Shown piece after piece: positions 22,638 to 32,722 of a stretch of DNA of 64,000 bases. The notes below the pieces were generated by a model that ran no database searches, was not told the origin of the DNA, and worked only from the letters and a program-made list of their open reading frames with translations. The position numbers and the translations under genes were made by a program. Within the stretch, counting starts at the first letter, position 1. The number at the start of each line of letters is the position of its first letter. Origin of the DNA: Cunninghamella blakesleeana (Eukaryota > Mucoromycota > Mucoromycetes > Mucorales > Cunninghamellaceae); the NCBI GenBank assembly GCA_017871115.1, contig JAFCIZ010000007.1:620001-684000 (forward strand). The letters run 5' to 3'.

Positions 22638-24480
22638 ATGCCACCCATCAATTCATCTAACGCTGAAAAAACACCCCAAGCTAGACATCCATCTTTTATT
22701 CCTGTTGATTTACCAAAAAAACGTGGTCGTCCAGGTAAAGGTGGGGCCGAACCTGCAGCAAAAAAGATTAAAGGTAAAAAAAAAAAAAAAAATATAATAT
22801 AAAAAATAATTGATAGTTTTAAAAATAAAAGATGGATAAATAGATTGACGTTTTATCTATTTTTTTACCTCTTTATATTTATAAATATATTATAGAACGA
22901 AGAAAGAATGGCAAGGTAAGTTGTAATAAAATTAACAAAATAAGTGAAAGGAGGTTTTTTATTTTATTATGTTTAATATATAACCAAATATATATATAAA
23001 AGTGACACAAAATATAAAACTGACTATAATCCTTTTTTATTGTCTCTATTTTTTATCTTTTTTATTTTTTTTATTTTTTTAAAAAAAAGATCATAACGAA
23101 TAGTATTTGGACATCAGCTATTATAAAAGATCAAGGTAAAAAACGCTATGGTGTTGTAAGTGGTTTTTATGGTAAAGATGATGATCGTAATTGGACCGAA
23201 GTTTATCAAGTAAATGTGGACAATGATATAGATTTACTTTATACTTTGGTAAGGAAAATAAAGAAAAGAAAAAAAAAATATATACGAATAAATAAAAAAG
23301 ATCATATATAAGCTGATAATACTTATTCCTTCACATTTTATTTATTTTTATTTTTTAAAAACAACAATCAATAGGCTGTAATACGTGCCATTCAAAAGTG
23401 GGAAGATAACACGTCTCCATTAACTATATATACTGCATCGAGAGAACTTATATTAGGTATTTTTATAATAATAAGAACAAGGATAAATAAATAAATAAAA
23501 ATGTGATACTTGAAATTCAATACAACTTATATATATTTATTATAATTGTTATTAGCTATAGCAGACGGTGAATCATTGGCTCTTTATGCGGGTTTACGTG
23601 ATCAATTGACATCCTTGATATCTGGACGCATGGGAATGACACACGTTGTAAGTGAGATATAGGTCATTTATTAATATGGATATTATTATTATTATTTTAA
23701 AATTACTTTTCAATTATTAATATATATATATATATAATTTTTACTATTATCATTATTATAGCGATGTGTATCAACCAGAGTATCCGAATGTAGAATGGCT
23801 CATGAATTGGCATCTAAATTACCTATTGATGAAAGGTAACATTTTAAATAATTATCGACATAAAATTATAGATTGAAAAAACGGTGAAAAAAATTGAAAC
23901 TACCAATAAATATATTAACTATCTGTTTACCTTATATATATATATATATAGTACTATTGTTCAAAAAGTAAAATATCATCAAGCGGAAAATGGACAACAA
24001 CAAGAAGAAAAAAGTAACAAAAATAATGGTGATAAAAATAATAATGATGCAACGACTAAAGAACAAGAAATAACACAGCAAAACGGTACAATTATTGAAC
24101 AAAAAGAAACTGTTATAGTAGAAGTAGAAGAAAAAATACAAGTTATTGAATATCAAGAAAAGGATGTAGAAATGACTGAAACCAATCAACAAAATGAACA
24201 GGAAGAAAAAGGAAAAGGAAAAGAGAAAAATGATATAATACAAGACGATAGAAAACAAAATAATAAAATGACGACAGATAAAGTTAATGGCAATGAAAAT
24301 GACGATAGTAACAAAAAGGAAAAAGAAGATGAAGAAATGGCAGATGAACAACTTGATGAAATAGAAGATAGTTTAGAAAACTCATCATCCTGGTCTATTG
24401 GACTCAATATTCGAGGCTTATTAGATGTCTTAAAATCACCTTTTAGACGCGCTAATAGTGATGTCGGACCAAAATCTTAG
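22638..24480 (+). CDS. AT-hook protein with degenerate RNase H-like domain, 363 aa
   Basis: Seven exons close in frame: 22638-22773, 22896-22915 (20 nt), 23090-23248, 23375-23456, 23556-23647, 23762-23835, 23952-24480. Residues 28-35 contain an AT-hook-like KKRGRPGKGG beside a Lys-rich patch. Residues about 53-185 follow the order of an RNase H fold: a first strand with KKRYGVVSGFYG, a helix with LAVIRAIQKW, the strand LTIYTASRELILA, and a last helix SECRMAHELASKL. In active RNase H the matching positions are Asp, Glu, Asp (TDS) and Asp; here the third reads TAS and the others are also not clearly acidic, so it is probably inactive. The tail (about 195-330) is Lys/Glu/Gln-rich low complexity, ending with the more ordered SWSIGLNIRGLLDVLKSPF. 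The domain call is mine from fold order and needs structural support. Function unknown; likely nuclear. Confidence 0.75.
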
Positions 24481-25264
24481 GTTTTTTTTTATCTTATGCA
24501 GTTTTTTTTCTTTTTTTTTTGATATCACACTACCTTTTTCTTATTGTTATTACTTTTATTTGTTACTATTCTATAATTCATATTTTTATTATTTTTATTT
24601 ATACTATTATTATTATTCATATATATCCTTATATAATATAGTGTATATAAACAAACACACAAAATAAATATAATAAATAATTAAGATCTTTTCTTATCTG
24701 TAATTAAATAATGATGGATATATTTGGTGTTGCAAAAATAAAAAATTTTTTGTTGTGACAACTATTATAAAAAATTTTTTTCTTACACAAGGGGATTCAT
24801 ATAAATATTTGAAATAATTTTTTTTTTATTTTCTTTACTTTTTTTCTTTTTTTTATTTTTTCCTCCAGTATATATAAAAGGTAAATGAATAGATAGATTT
24901 ATAAAACAATGATTATTTTTTTTTTTCTTTTGGGGATGAAATATCAATGTACATAGAGTCAAGCACTGAGCAAGTGTACTGCGAGTACATTCTTGATGCT
25001 AATTTGTATATGCTGATAATAGAAAAAAAAAAATGTGTTATATTAATATAAAAAATATAAATATTATTATTTATACTAAATATCATTATATTTTTTTATA
25101 GATGATTGTAATATAAGCCAATGATAACAAAAAATAATAGAATAGTTTTGATGACGACTTTTTTGTATATATATAAAGAAATAAAAAACATTATTTAAAA
25201 AAACATACATCCTATTTTTTTATTTTTATTTTATAAGATTATTTTGTTTATATAAAGATTTTAT
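24481..25264. other. Convergent 3' intergenic region
   Basis: This 784-base region lies between the 3' ends of the RNase H-like gene and the ornithine cyclodeaminase-like gene. It is T-rich with AATAAA-like strings on both strands. One structured element, an imperfect hairpin at 24962-25000, stands out. I see no protein-coding exon. Confidence 0.45.
24962..25000. other. Imperfect hairpin (possible structured RNA or 3' end element)
   Basis: AGCA (24962-24965) can pair with TGCT (24997-25000), CAAG (24971-24974) with CTTG (24992-24995), and TGTACT (24975-24980) with AGTACA (24984-24989) around a GCG loop. It is richer in G+C than its surroundings. It lies in the shared 3' region, so it could be a 3' UTR element. 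Low confidence as a functional feature. Confidence 0.3.
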
Positions 25265-25924
25265 TTAAAATGGAACAACGCTACCCAGTTGATTTTTCTT
25301 TGCATTTTTGACCATTAAACCAGCGATAGCACTATCTTGTACACTAATACCAACACTTTTAAAAAGAGTAATACCCTTTGGATCATATAATTGGCCTTGT
25401 TCTTGATTTTCTTTTCTATTCAATATAATTGAGCCAATTTCAGTCCATTGATCTTGTTGAGAAGATTGAACCAATTCCCCAGCTTCATGACTACAAGCTT
25501 CAATCGAATCTACTAAAATATTTGTTGCTTTTTTAATGGTATCGCTATCTACTTCATGCATATCTAATCGATAAGATCCAACACAATTAATATGCACACC
25601 AGGGGATAACCATTGACCCTTCAAAATAGGTGATGACGAATTGGTACAAGTGCAAATGATATCTGCTTGTTGAACGGCTTTTTCAAAATCATCGTTGCCA
25701 TCTTCACCCACACCAATAAATGTCTTTGTTGGATATACGGTTTTCATTAATTCTACTAGTTTATTTCTTCTTTCTTGACCTCTGTTCCAAATAGTAATAT
25801 GATTTATGCTTGGTCTTGTAGCAATCATAATATCAATATGTGATCTTCCTTGAGCTCCAGCACCTAATACAACTAATCGTTTGGCTTCAGGATTAGCAAA
25901 ATAACGAGTAGCAACACCAGACCC

Positions 25925-25987
<63 letters not shown>

Positions 25988-26478
25988 AATAATCGTGAAT
26001 ACTCGTTTATATATATTACTTTGATTTTTTTAATTTATTCATACGTTTATTATATCTATGTATTTATATTATTTTATGTTATAATTATTGTTATTTCTTT
26101 ACCAGCTGCAGTACGAACAGCAGTTAAACCAGTAGCATTCATAATAGCTTGAACACGTCCAGTTGGTTCATCCAAAACCATAACTGAACCAGGTAATCCC
26201 CCTTTCCCATCTTTAGTAGGAACCGCAACAACTTTAATAGATGTGGTTTGTTGTAAATGTGAAGGCATAAAAAGGACACGATGTGTATCTGTATCGACAC
26301 TAATACGTTGAGGTGCTTGTGCTATGTGAGTATCGTTGGATTCACGAGCTTGAGTGAATGTTGCAAACGTACTGGCCATTAAATCAATAATTTCATTGGC
26401 AACTTCAGTATCACCTTGCTTTAATATTTGATCAATATCTTTTTCTGATAAAACTCTAATATTATTATTATTACTCAT
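25265..26478 (-). CDS. Ornithine cyclodeaminase/mu-crystallin family protein, 344 aa
   Basis: A NAD(P)-dependent enzyme of the OCD/mu-crystallin family. Members include ornithine cyclodeaminase, ketimine reductase and alanine dehydrogenase; the substrate here cannot be told. Two exons, 26103-26478 and 25265-25923, give 345 codons. The N-terminal half contains LPGSVMVLDEPTGRVQAIMNATGLTAVRTAA (two successive conserved blocks), and the second half opens with the Rossmann motif VVLGAGAQGRSHIDI. Later conserved pieces are ADIICTCTNSSSPIL and a C-terminal GVSVQDSAIA-like segment (GISVQDSAIA). Length is normal for the family. The intron carries a long (TA)n microsatellite. Cytosolic, as no targeting signal is visible. 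Confidence 0.9.
25926..25993. repeat. Intronic (TA)n plus (TAA)n microsatellite
   Basis: An uninterrupted TA repeat of about 21 units (25931-25972) is followed by about six TAA units, entirely within the single intron of the ornithine cyclodeaminase-like gene. Its length probably varies between isolates. Confidence 0.9.
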
Positions 26479-28349
26479 GATAACATTTACATATATATAT
26501 TGTAATATATTATATTTAAAAAAAAAAAAATAGAAAGAAAAAAAAATATAGAAAAAGAATAAGAAAATTGGAGAAAAACAATTATCCGTATAAAACTTTA
26601 ATTTTTTTTAGATCATGCGCGTTATAATCCTGTTGCTAGCCCGAAAAATTAAATATATTTTTTACATTTGGTGACTAAATATAAGACCTCTTTCTTTTTA
26701 AAATTGAATAAATATGATCCAAATAATATTCTTTTCCTCATTTTGTTTATTAATAAAAAAAAATTGAATTTTTTAATATATCGTAAAATGGAGCCAAGAA
26801 AAATGACAAGAAAATATAATAAAGAGAAAAGTTCATTGGGAAAAAATTAAACAATTAACATAAATAACACAAGCAGGTTAATTGAAAAACAACACTATTT
26901 CAGCTTTAAACATTGAATATATTAATGTTAATAATACTAATGATATTATTTAAAGAGAATTAATTGAAGATGTCAATTTTAAAAATTTGATATTAAAGAA
27001 TTGAAAAAAGGATGATATTTTTATTGATTGATGATGGTTATATTTTAAATTAAATAGAAGACCAAAGATATTACAAAGCTGAAAAAAAAAAAAATTAAAC
27101 CACTGTGGCACAAAACCTGTTGAATGAGCTTTTCAAAACAAACCAAATTGGTTTTTTTTGTTAAATCATCGTCATTTTATTTAAGGTTTGATGAACATCT
27201 AAGCGCTATACACCCATAATATGATTACTATGTAGATAAAAACGAAGAAAAACATACAGTATCATCTAAAGTCGGATTTATGATAACGACCAAGTATACA
27301 TGCGTAACTTTCAATGTTGAAGATAGCTATTTTAAAATTAATCTTGATCAATCTAGTAGGTCTAAATCATAAATATGAAGTAAACTATTTGGTACTGAAT
27401 CCCATAATAGTTCTCTCCACACTCTAAAAGAATCAATAATAACTTTTTCTTTTGATATATATGATATCCTTATCATTGGGAGAGGAATAATTTTTTATAA
27501 TTCTATGATCTAATACTATTCTAATGCTAAAGTAAAAAAAGAAAAAAAAAAAAACATCAATGAAACATAGCCTGTAGTAAAAATCCTTCTACAATTAGAA
27601 CATTTACTTTGCCAACAAAAAAGTTGCATGCGTTGGATTTTACAGCTGAAGATAATCGTGTTTTAACTCTTTCTATTCTGAAAAATCTCTCTCTATACCT
27701 ATAAAAAATCAATAATCGATTATTTGAAATAAATAAATAAAGAAATGCATTTATAGTTTATGGATATTATTTATAATATGTATATATCAAACTGTTTTAT
27801 CGTTATATAAGAAAATGTATACAAAGCTTAATAAAATAATCAATAAAATTTGAATTTTATTTTATTTTTTGGTATTTAGGATGACTAACTTGTCAATAAA
27901 TGATCTTTTATTTGTTATCATTATCGTTATCTAATTTTCGTAAAGATGTAGATAATTGTTTATCTTTCAATAATATTGATGATGATAATAATAATCAAAA
28001 AAAAAAAAAAAAAAAGGCTTTGATTTCATATTTGTACACAGTATTTATTTGTTTATTTTGATATGTATTTAAAAGATAATGATAAACATTAAAATATTTT
28101 TTTTATTATTCAAGATGTAGTTATATGTAGCAATTATAAAACAAAAGGTAAAGAATAATGGTTATATAAGTATATAAATAAATTAATAACAAAAAATAAA
28201 GAGTATATATATGCTTTTAAAAAAACATGTATTCCCTTTTTTACCTTTTTTTTTTTTAAAAAAATATATACCATTTCTATATATACCTTTTTTAAATTAT
28301 GATGATGATTGTATTATTGTTTATTAATATTATTAAATTATTTATTTAT
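26479..28349. other. Gene-poor 1.87-kb intergenic region with decayed coding-like DNA
   Basis: This lies between the start of the ornithine cyclodeaminase-like gene and the 3' end of GND1. The first 150 bases are the promoter of the former. From about 26850 to 27750 base composition is less extreme than typical spacer, and translation on the plus strand gives long stretches broken by few stops (see the pseudogene entry). From 27750 to 28340 it is AT-rich spacer with poly-A/T runs, including a 19-A run at about 27997-28015. No intact gene seen. Confidence 0.5.
27193..27500 (+). pseudogene. Possible decayed coding relic
   Basis: One plus-strand frame from about 27193 reads roughly 100 codons with only three stops (TAA near 27222, TAA and TGA near 27370), giving pieces such as DYYVDKNEEKHTVSSKVGF and TTKYTCVTFNVEDSYFKINL, then ESIITFSFDIYDILIIGRG. 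A second open piece at about 27600-27710 contains LPTKKLHALDFTAEDNRVL. This looks like an old mobile-element or gene relic, but I recognise no family and it could be chance. Confidence 0.3.
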
Positions 28350-30291
28350 TTAAGCATCATAAGTTGAAGCAGAGACATTACCACCACGACCGGTCCAGTT
28401 GGTATGTACCCATTTACCAGGAGTATCCAATAATTCATAAGTATGAGCACCAAAGTAATCACGTTGAGCTTGAAGTAAGTTAGCAGGTAAAACTTCATGA
28501 CGAAGACCATCATAGAAGTTCAAAGCTGTAGATAAAGCAGGAGTAGGGATACCCAAGAAGACAGCTTGGGCGATGACATTACGCCAAGCGTCTTGAGCCT
28601 TAGCAGTAGCTTCTTGGAAGAAGGAATCGAATAATAAATTTTCCAAGTCAGGGTTGTTAGTATAAGCATCACGGATCTTACCCAAGAAGACTGAACGGAT
28701 GATACATCCACCACGCCACATTAAAGCAATACCGGCGTTATTTAATTTCCAATCATAATCTTTAGCAGCTTGACGCATTAACATATAACCTTGAGCATAA
28801 GATACAATCTTGGCAGCATAAAGTGCTTGACCTAATTGATCAATAAAGGCCTTTTTATCACCGGTGAATTTAAGATTAGTAGGACCCTTTAAGATCTTGG
28901 AGGCACGAGTACGTTCTTCTTTAAGGGAAGATAAACAACGGGAATAAACGGCTTCACCAATTAAAGTAACAGGAATACCACGATCTAAAGAATCAATAGC
29001 AGTCCATTTACCAGTACCCTTTTGACCAGCAGTATCACGGATCTTAGTAACTAAAGGTTGACCATCAGTATCTTTGAATTTAAGAATATCACGAGTAATT
29101 TCAATCAAGAAGGAATCTAATTCTCCTTTATTCCATTCAGTGAAAATATCAGCCATTTCATCATGATTTAAACCGAGACCTTCATGTAAGATTTGATAAA
29201 CTTCGGTAATCAATTGCATATCACCATATTCTATTACAATAATAAAAAATAAAATATTAATTATCTAAAGCAAATATTATTTCCTTATTTTAACACTCTT
29301 TATATATATATATATATATATGTATATATTATGTACAACTTACCAATACCATTGTGAACCATTTTAACATAATGACCAGCACCAGTTTCACCAACCCATT
29401 CACAACAAGAAGCACCATCGGGAGCCTTGGCAGCAATGGCTTGGAAGATGGGTTGAATATGAGGCCAAGCAGCAGGATTACCACCAGGCATTAAAGAAGG
29501 ACCATAACGAGCACCTTCTTCACCACCAGATACACCGGAACCAACAAAGAGGATACCTTTTTCTTCTAATTCCTTAGTACGACGAATGGAATCAGGGAAG
29601 TGAGAGTTACCACCATCAATAATAATATCACCTTTTTCTAAATGAGGTAAAAGTTGATCAATGAAAGCATCAACAGCAGAACCGGCCTTGACAAGTAACA
29701 TGACTTTTCTTGGGCGCTTAAGTTTAGCGCAAAGTTCTTCAACAGAGTGAGCACCAACAACATTAGTACCTATTTATAAATAATAAAAAGATATACGTGT
29801 TTAATAAAACATACACACATGAATACATTTACATTATACTTATAAAATAAAAAAAAATCATTTTTATTATATAGAACATTACCTTTAGCTTCGTTAGCTA
29901 AGAAGTCATCAACTTTAGAAGTAGTACGATTGTAGGCACAAACAACAAAACCGTGGTCGTTCATGTTTAAAATTAAATTTTGACCCTATTAATAATAATA
30001 ACAATAATAATAATAATAACTCAGTATCATTAAAAGGAAAATTTATATCTATACTTATATGCTTTATCTATCTATTAAACTTACCATAACGGCCAAACCA
30101 ATAAGACCAATATCAGCACTAGAAGTGATTATAAATGTCAAAAAGTAATTGATAATAAGCTTATGTTAAACAAAAGAACCTTTTTTTTTTTTACATACTC
30201 TTTATTATATAAAACGCGTCTTCTTTTTTATTTATTTATATATATATATATATATTTAAAAAAATATTATAACTTACACAGCTTCAACCAT
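28350..30291 (-). CDS. GND1: 6-phosphogluconate dehydrogenase, decarboxylating, 485 aa
   Basis: Third enzyme of the oxidative pentose phosphate pathway: 6-phosphogluconate plus NADP to ribulose 5-phosphate, CO2 and NADPH, in the cytosol. Five exons: 30278-30291 (14 nt), 30085-30118, 29883-29985, 29344-29769, 28350-29230, giving 486 codons. Motifs: [13 protein letters not shown] (nucleotide fold), [26 protein letters not shown], the signature [19 protein letters not shown], the catalytic [16 protein letters not shown] (Lys186, Glu193), and the tail HTNWTGRGG. The initiator exon contributes only four full codons plus two bases, so it is easily missed. Codon use is markedly biased, as in highly expressed genes. 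The upstream region carries three regularly spaced GGGGATTA-like repeats. Confidence 0.96.
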
Positions 30292-30414
30292 GATTGTTTA
30301 TAGAGTAATATTAATAGAATAAAAATATGTGAGAAAAAAGAAGAAAGAAAAGGAAAAAAAAGAGAAACGAAAAAAAAGAAAAAAGGAAAGAGGAAAACCA
30401 AAATATAAAAAAAA

Positions 30415-30455
30415 CCGCGGGGATTAAAAAATGCGGGATACGATGTTGGGGATTA
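30415..30455. promoter_or_regulatory. Three spaced GGGGATTA-like repeats upstream of GND1
   Basis: On the plus strand GGGGATTA occurs at 30419-30426 and 30448-30455, with a related GCGGGATA at 30433-30440. The copies start 14 and 15 bases apart. They lie 125-165 bases before the GND1 start; in gene orientation they read TAATCCCC. The first copy overlaps a CCGCGG. Regulatory function is inferred. Confidence 0.4.
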
Positions 30456-30734
30456 ACTTACTTTATAATGATGTAATCTAGACATTCATCTTTTCTTATC
30501 AATGACTAAAATCTTTATAAAATATTATTTGTAAAAATATTTATAATCTTGAAGATTTCCTTATATATAAATCGATTGAATAATCCAAATTATTACATCT
30601 CTTTTTATTAAAAAATATTAAAAAAAAAGGATAATAAAATATTACTTTTCTTCCTTCCCCATGTTAATAATTTAAAAAAAATAAGCATAAAAATAAATTT
30701 TGCTTAAAAATCAAACTAGGGTATTTAATATCAC

Positions 30735-30753
30735 TCCCGCTCTTTCCCGCTCT
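30735..30753 (+). promoter_or_regulatory. Tandem TCCCGCTCT with an E2F-like core
   Basis: TCCCGCTCT occurs at 30735-30743 and again at 30745-30753; the second copy reads TTTCCCGC (30743-30750), an E2F-type consensus. It is about 445-460 bases upstream of GND1 and 315-330 bases beyond the stomatin 1 stop. Function uncertain. Confidence 0.3.
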
Positions 30754-31066
30754 ATATTTTAATCTCCAGCATTGAAAGCAATGGGGTTATGGTTTAATTT
30801 ATTCACGTTACTTTTAATCATAAATATTTACTCCACCATTTGTTTTATTATTATTTTTGATATAAAATAAGAAAAGATACATATTATTTATTAAAAAAAA
30901 AAAAAAAGATATATATAAATATAAATATAATAGGTTATAAAATAAGTATTATTATTAAATGTATAAAATATACAAACATCATATAATGAAAATAAAAAAA
31001 AATAAATATAAATAATATAAATAATATAAATACGTACGTAAAAGTTTTTTTTTAAAAAAAAATAGA

Positions 31067-32241
31067 TTATTGTTGAGGCTGTTTGATAACAGCATCTGTT
31101 GGAGGTAATGGCATAAAGACGGTTTTAGGGCCTTGACCAGCTTTACTCATAGAAGATAAAGTTTCTAAATAGCGAATTTGCATAGCGGCCGGAGTATTAA
31201 GAATATTGGCGGCATCTCGCATTAATTTAGCAGCGTCCACTTCAGCTCTGGATGAGATAACTCTTGATTCACCAATTCTTTTGGCTGTAGCTGCAGATGA
31301 TAAAGCATCTTGTAACTGTTGAGAGAATGTGATATCTTTTACTAAAATAGATTCAATCTAATATATATGTATGTGATAAATGAAAATATAAGTAAATAAA
31401 TACAAAAGGCTTTTTTTATCATAAAATATTTTTAATTTTTATACCTTGACACCCCATTGTCTTGCAGCTGGATCAATAATTTCTTGAATTTCTGAAGAAA
31501 TAGCATCCCGATTTTCAATTAAGTCTTGTAAGAAATGGCTACCACAAATGTCACGTAAACTAGTTCTTGCTCTTTCAATCAATGCAAAACGAACATTGTT
31601 TATACCAAAATGAGCTTCATAAGGATCTTCAATATGCCAATAAATAACTGATTCAATATTTACGTTTACATTATCTTTGGTCATGATGTCTTGTTTAGGT
31701 AATTCTGTGATTTGAATACGAATGTCTACTTGTTGAAGATTTTCCGTAACAACATTAATAGGTACTAGGCCAGGATCAACACATGCCTTAAATTTACCAA
31801 ATTGAGTTATCAATCCAACATTACCTATATAAAAATATTAATATAAAAATATATAAAGAAAAATAACAAATAATCAGATCAGATTTCAGTTAAACTTTAA
31901 TAAAAAAAAAAACTTGTATTTATACCTTGTCGAACACGTTTATATGGATTTGGAAAACAAACACAACAAGGGATCTATAAATAAACAATATATAACAAAT
32001 AATATATCAATAACTAGGATAAGCATATTTTTAAAATAATAAAAAATATAAGAATAAAACTTACTGAACCAAGAAAACCTAAACAGTTACCAATAGAGTT
32101 CATCATAACACCATAAAAACCATGGTCAGTTTCCAAATCGTCGGCTACTCTTGCATAAGAACGTTGTAAATCACCGTAAATTCCTATACCAGCTTCAGTA
32201 TTTTTTCCTAGAGAGTAATGAGTTAATTCAATATCATTCAT
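31067..32241 (-). CDS. Stomatin-family SPFH protein, copy 1, 298 aa
   Basis: A membrane-associated scaffold of the stomatin/podocin type. Four exons: 32065-32241, 31926-31974, 31445-31824, 31067-31357, giving 299 codons. A hydrophobic, Cys-containing segment (GNCLGFLGSIPCCVCFPNP) probably forms the membrane hairpin and palmitoylation site. The SPFH/Band 7 domain follows, with DIMTKDNVNVNIESVIYW, FALIERARTSLRD and a C-terminal AAMQIRYLETLS oligomerisation stretch. The start is the ATG at 32241 (MNDIELTHYSLG). A further ATG at about 32327 begins a short frame that I could not join in phase, so it may be 5' UTR. The gene is divergent from a clear paralogue at 32723, and two intron positions (before IP and before IESIL) are shared with it. 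Specific role unknown. Confidence 0.88.
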
Positions 32242-32722
32242 ATTATTCCTTCTTTTGTTTTATCTTGTGTTTTAATTTTATTTTATAAGTATTATCAAAT
32301 ACCTTTCACTAAACTATCGCTTTCCATTGTTTATATATATGTATTTATATTCAAATATTAAGTAAAAGAAAAAGAAAGAGAAATAAGGAAAAAAAAAAAG
32401 AGAGAGAAACTCTTTAAAAAAAGTTGTGTGTGCGAAAAAAAAAGATGAGCAGTTTTTTTTAAAGTTTATATTTTTACGCAGCCAAAATTTTAAGTACTTC
32501 GCAAAAATTTACGCTAAAAAAAAGGTTCTGCATTATTTTGCACAGCCTTTTTCTCTCTCTTTTTTCCTTTCTCTTTATTTTTATTTTTTTTCACAAGGTT
32601 TATAAAAATTTTTAGTACTTTCTTTTTTTTAAAAAAACTCTTCTTTTTCTTTTATCATTCTTTTATTTTATAAAGTTATTATCAATTTCTTATTTTTATT
32701 TTAATAATAAATTCATAATATC
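32242..32722. promoter_or_regulatory. Bidirectional promoter between the two stomatin genes
   Basis: 481 bases separate the two divergent stomatin genes. Features seen: a purine-rich block on the minus-gene side (32360-32450, pyrimidines in its orientation), TTACGC twice (near 32474 and 32509), an AAGTACTT palindrome near 32490, and a pyrimidine tract at 32550-32680 before the plus-strand start. A minus-strand ATG near 32327 with an intron-like gap suggests a 5' UTR intron for stomatin 1. Confidence 0.4.

Larger units (their letters stand above)
30292..31066. promoter_or_regulatory. GND1 promoter and stomatin 1 3' region
   Basis: The first part is the promoter of GND1 (minus strand): a purine-rich tract at 30330-30400 and the G-rich repeats at 30415-30455. 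Two TCCCGCTCT copies follow at 30735-30753. The remainder (30840-31066) is AT-rich, with AATAAA-like strings belonging to the 3' end of the stomatin 1 gene. No coding sequence seen. Confidence 0.45.

Noticed and set aside
23932..24351. 139-codon minus-strand frame opposite the last exon of the RNase H-like gene
   Set aside because: Antisense mirror of a Lys/Glu-rich coding exon, giving poly-Phe/Ile/Ser; the plus-strand model is supported by splicing.
24940..25010. tRNA gene in the 25-kb intergenic region
   Set aside because: The hairpin does not extend to a cloverleaf, and no A/B-box pair or TTC arm is visible.
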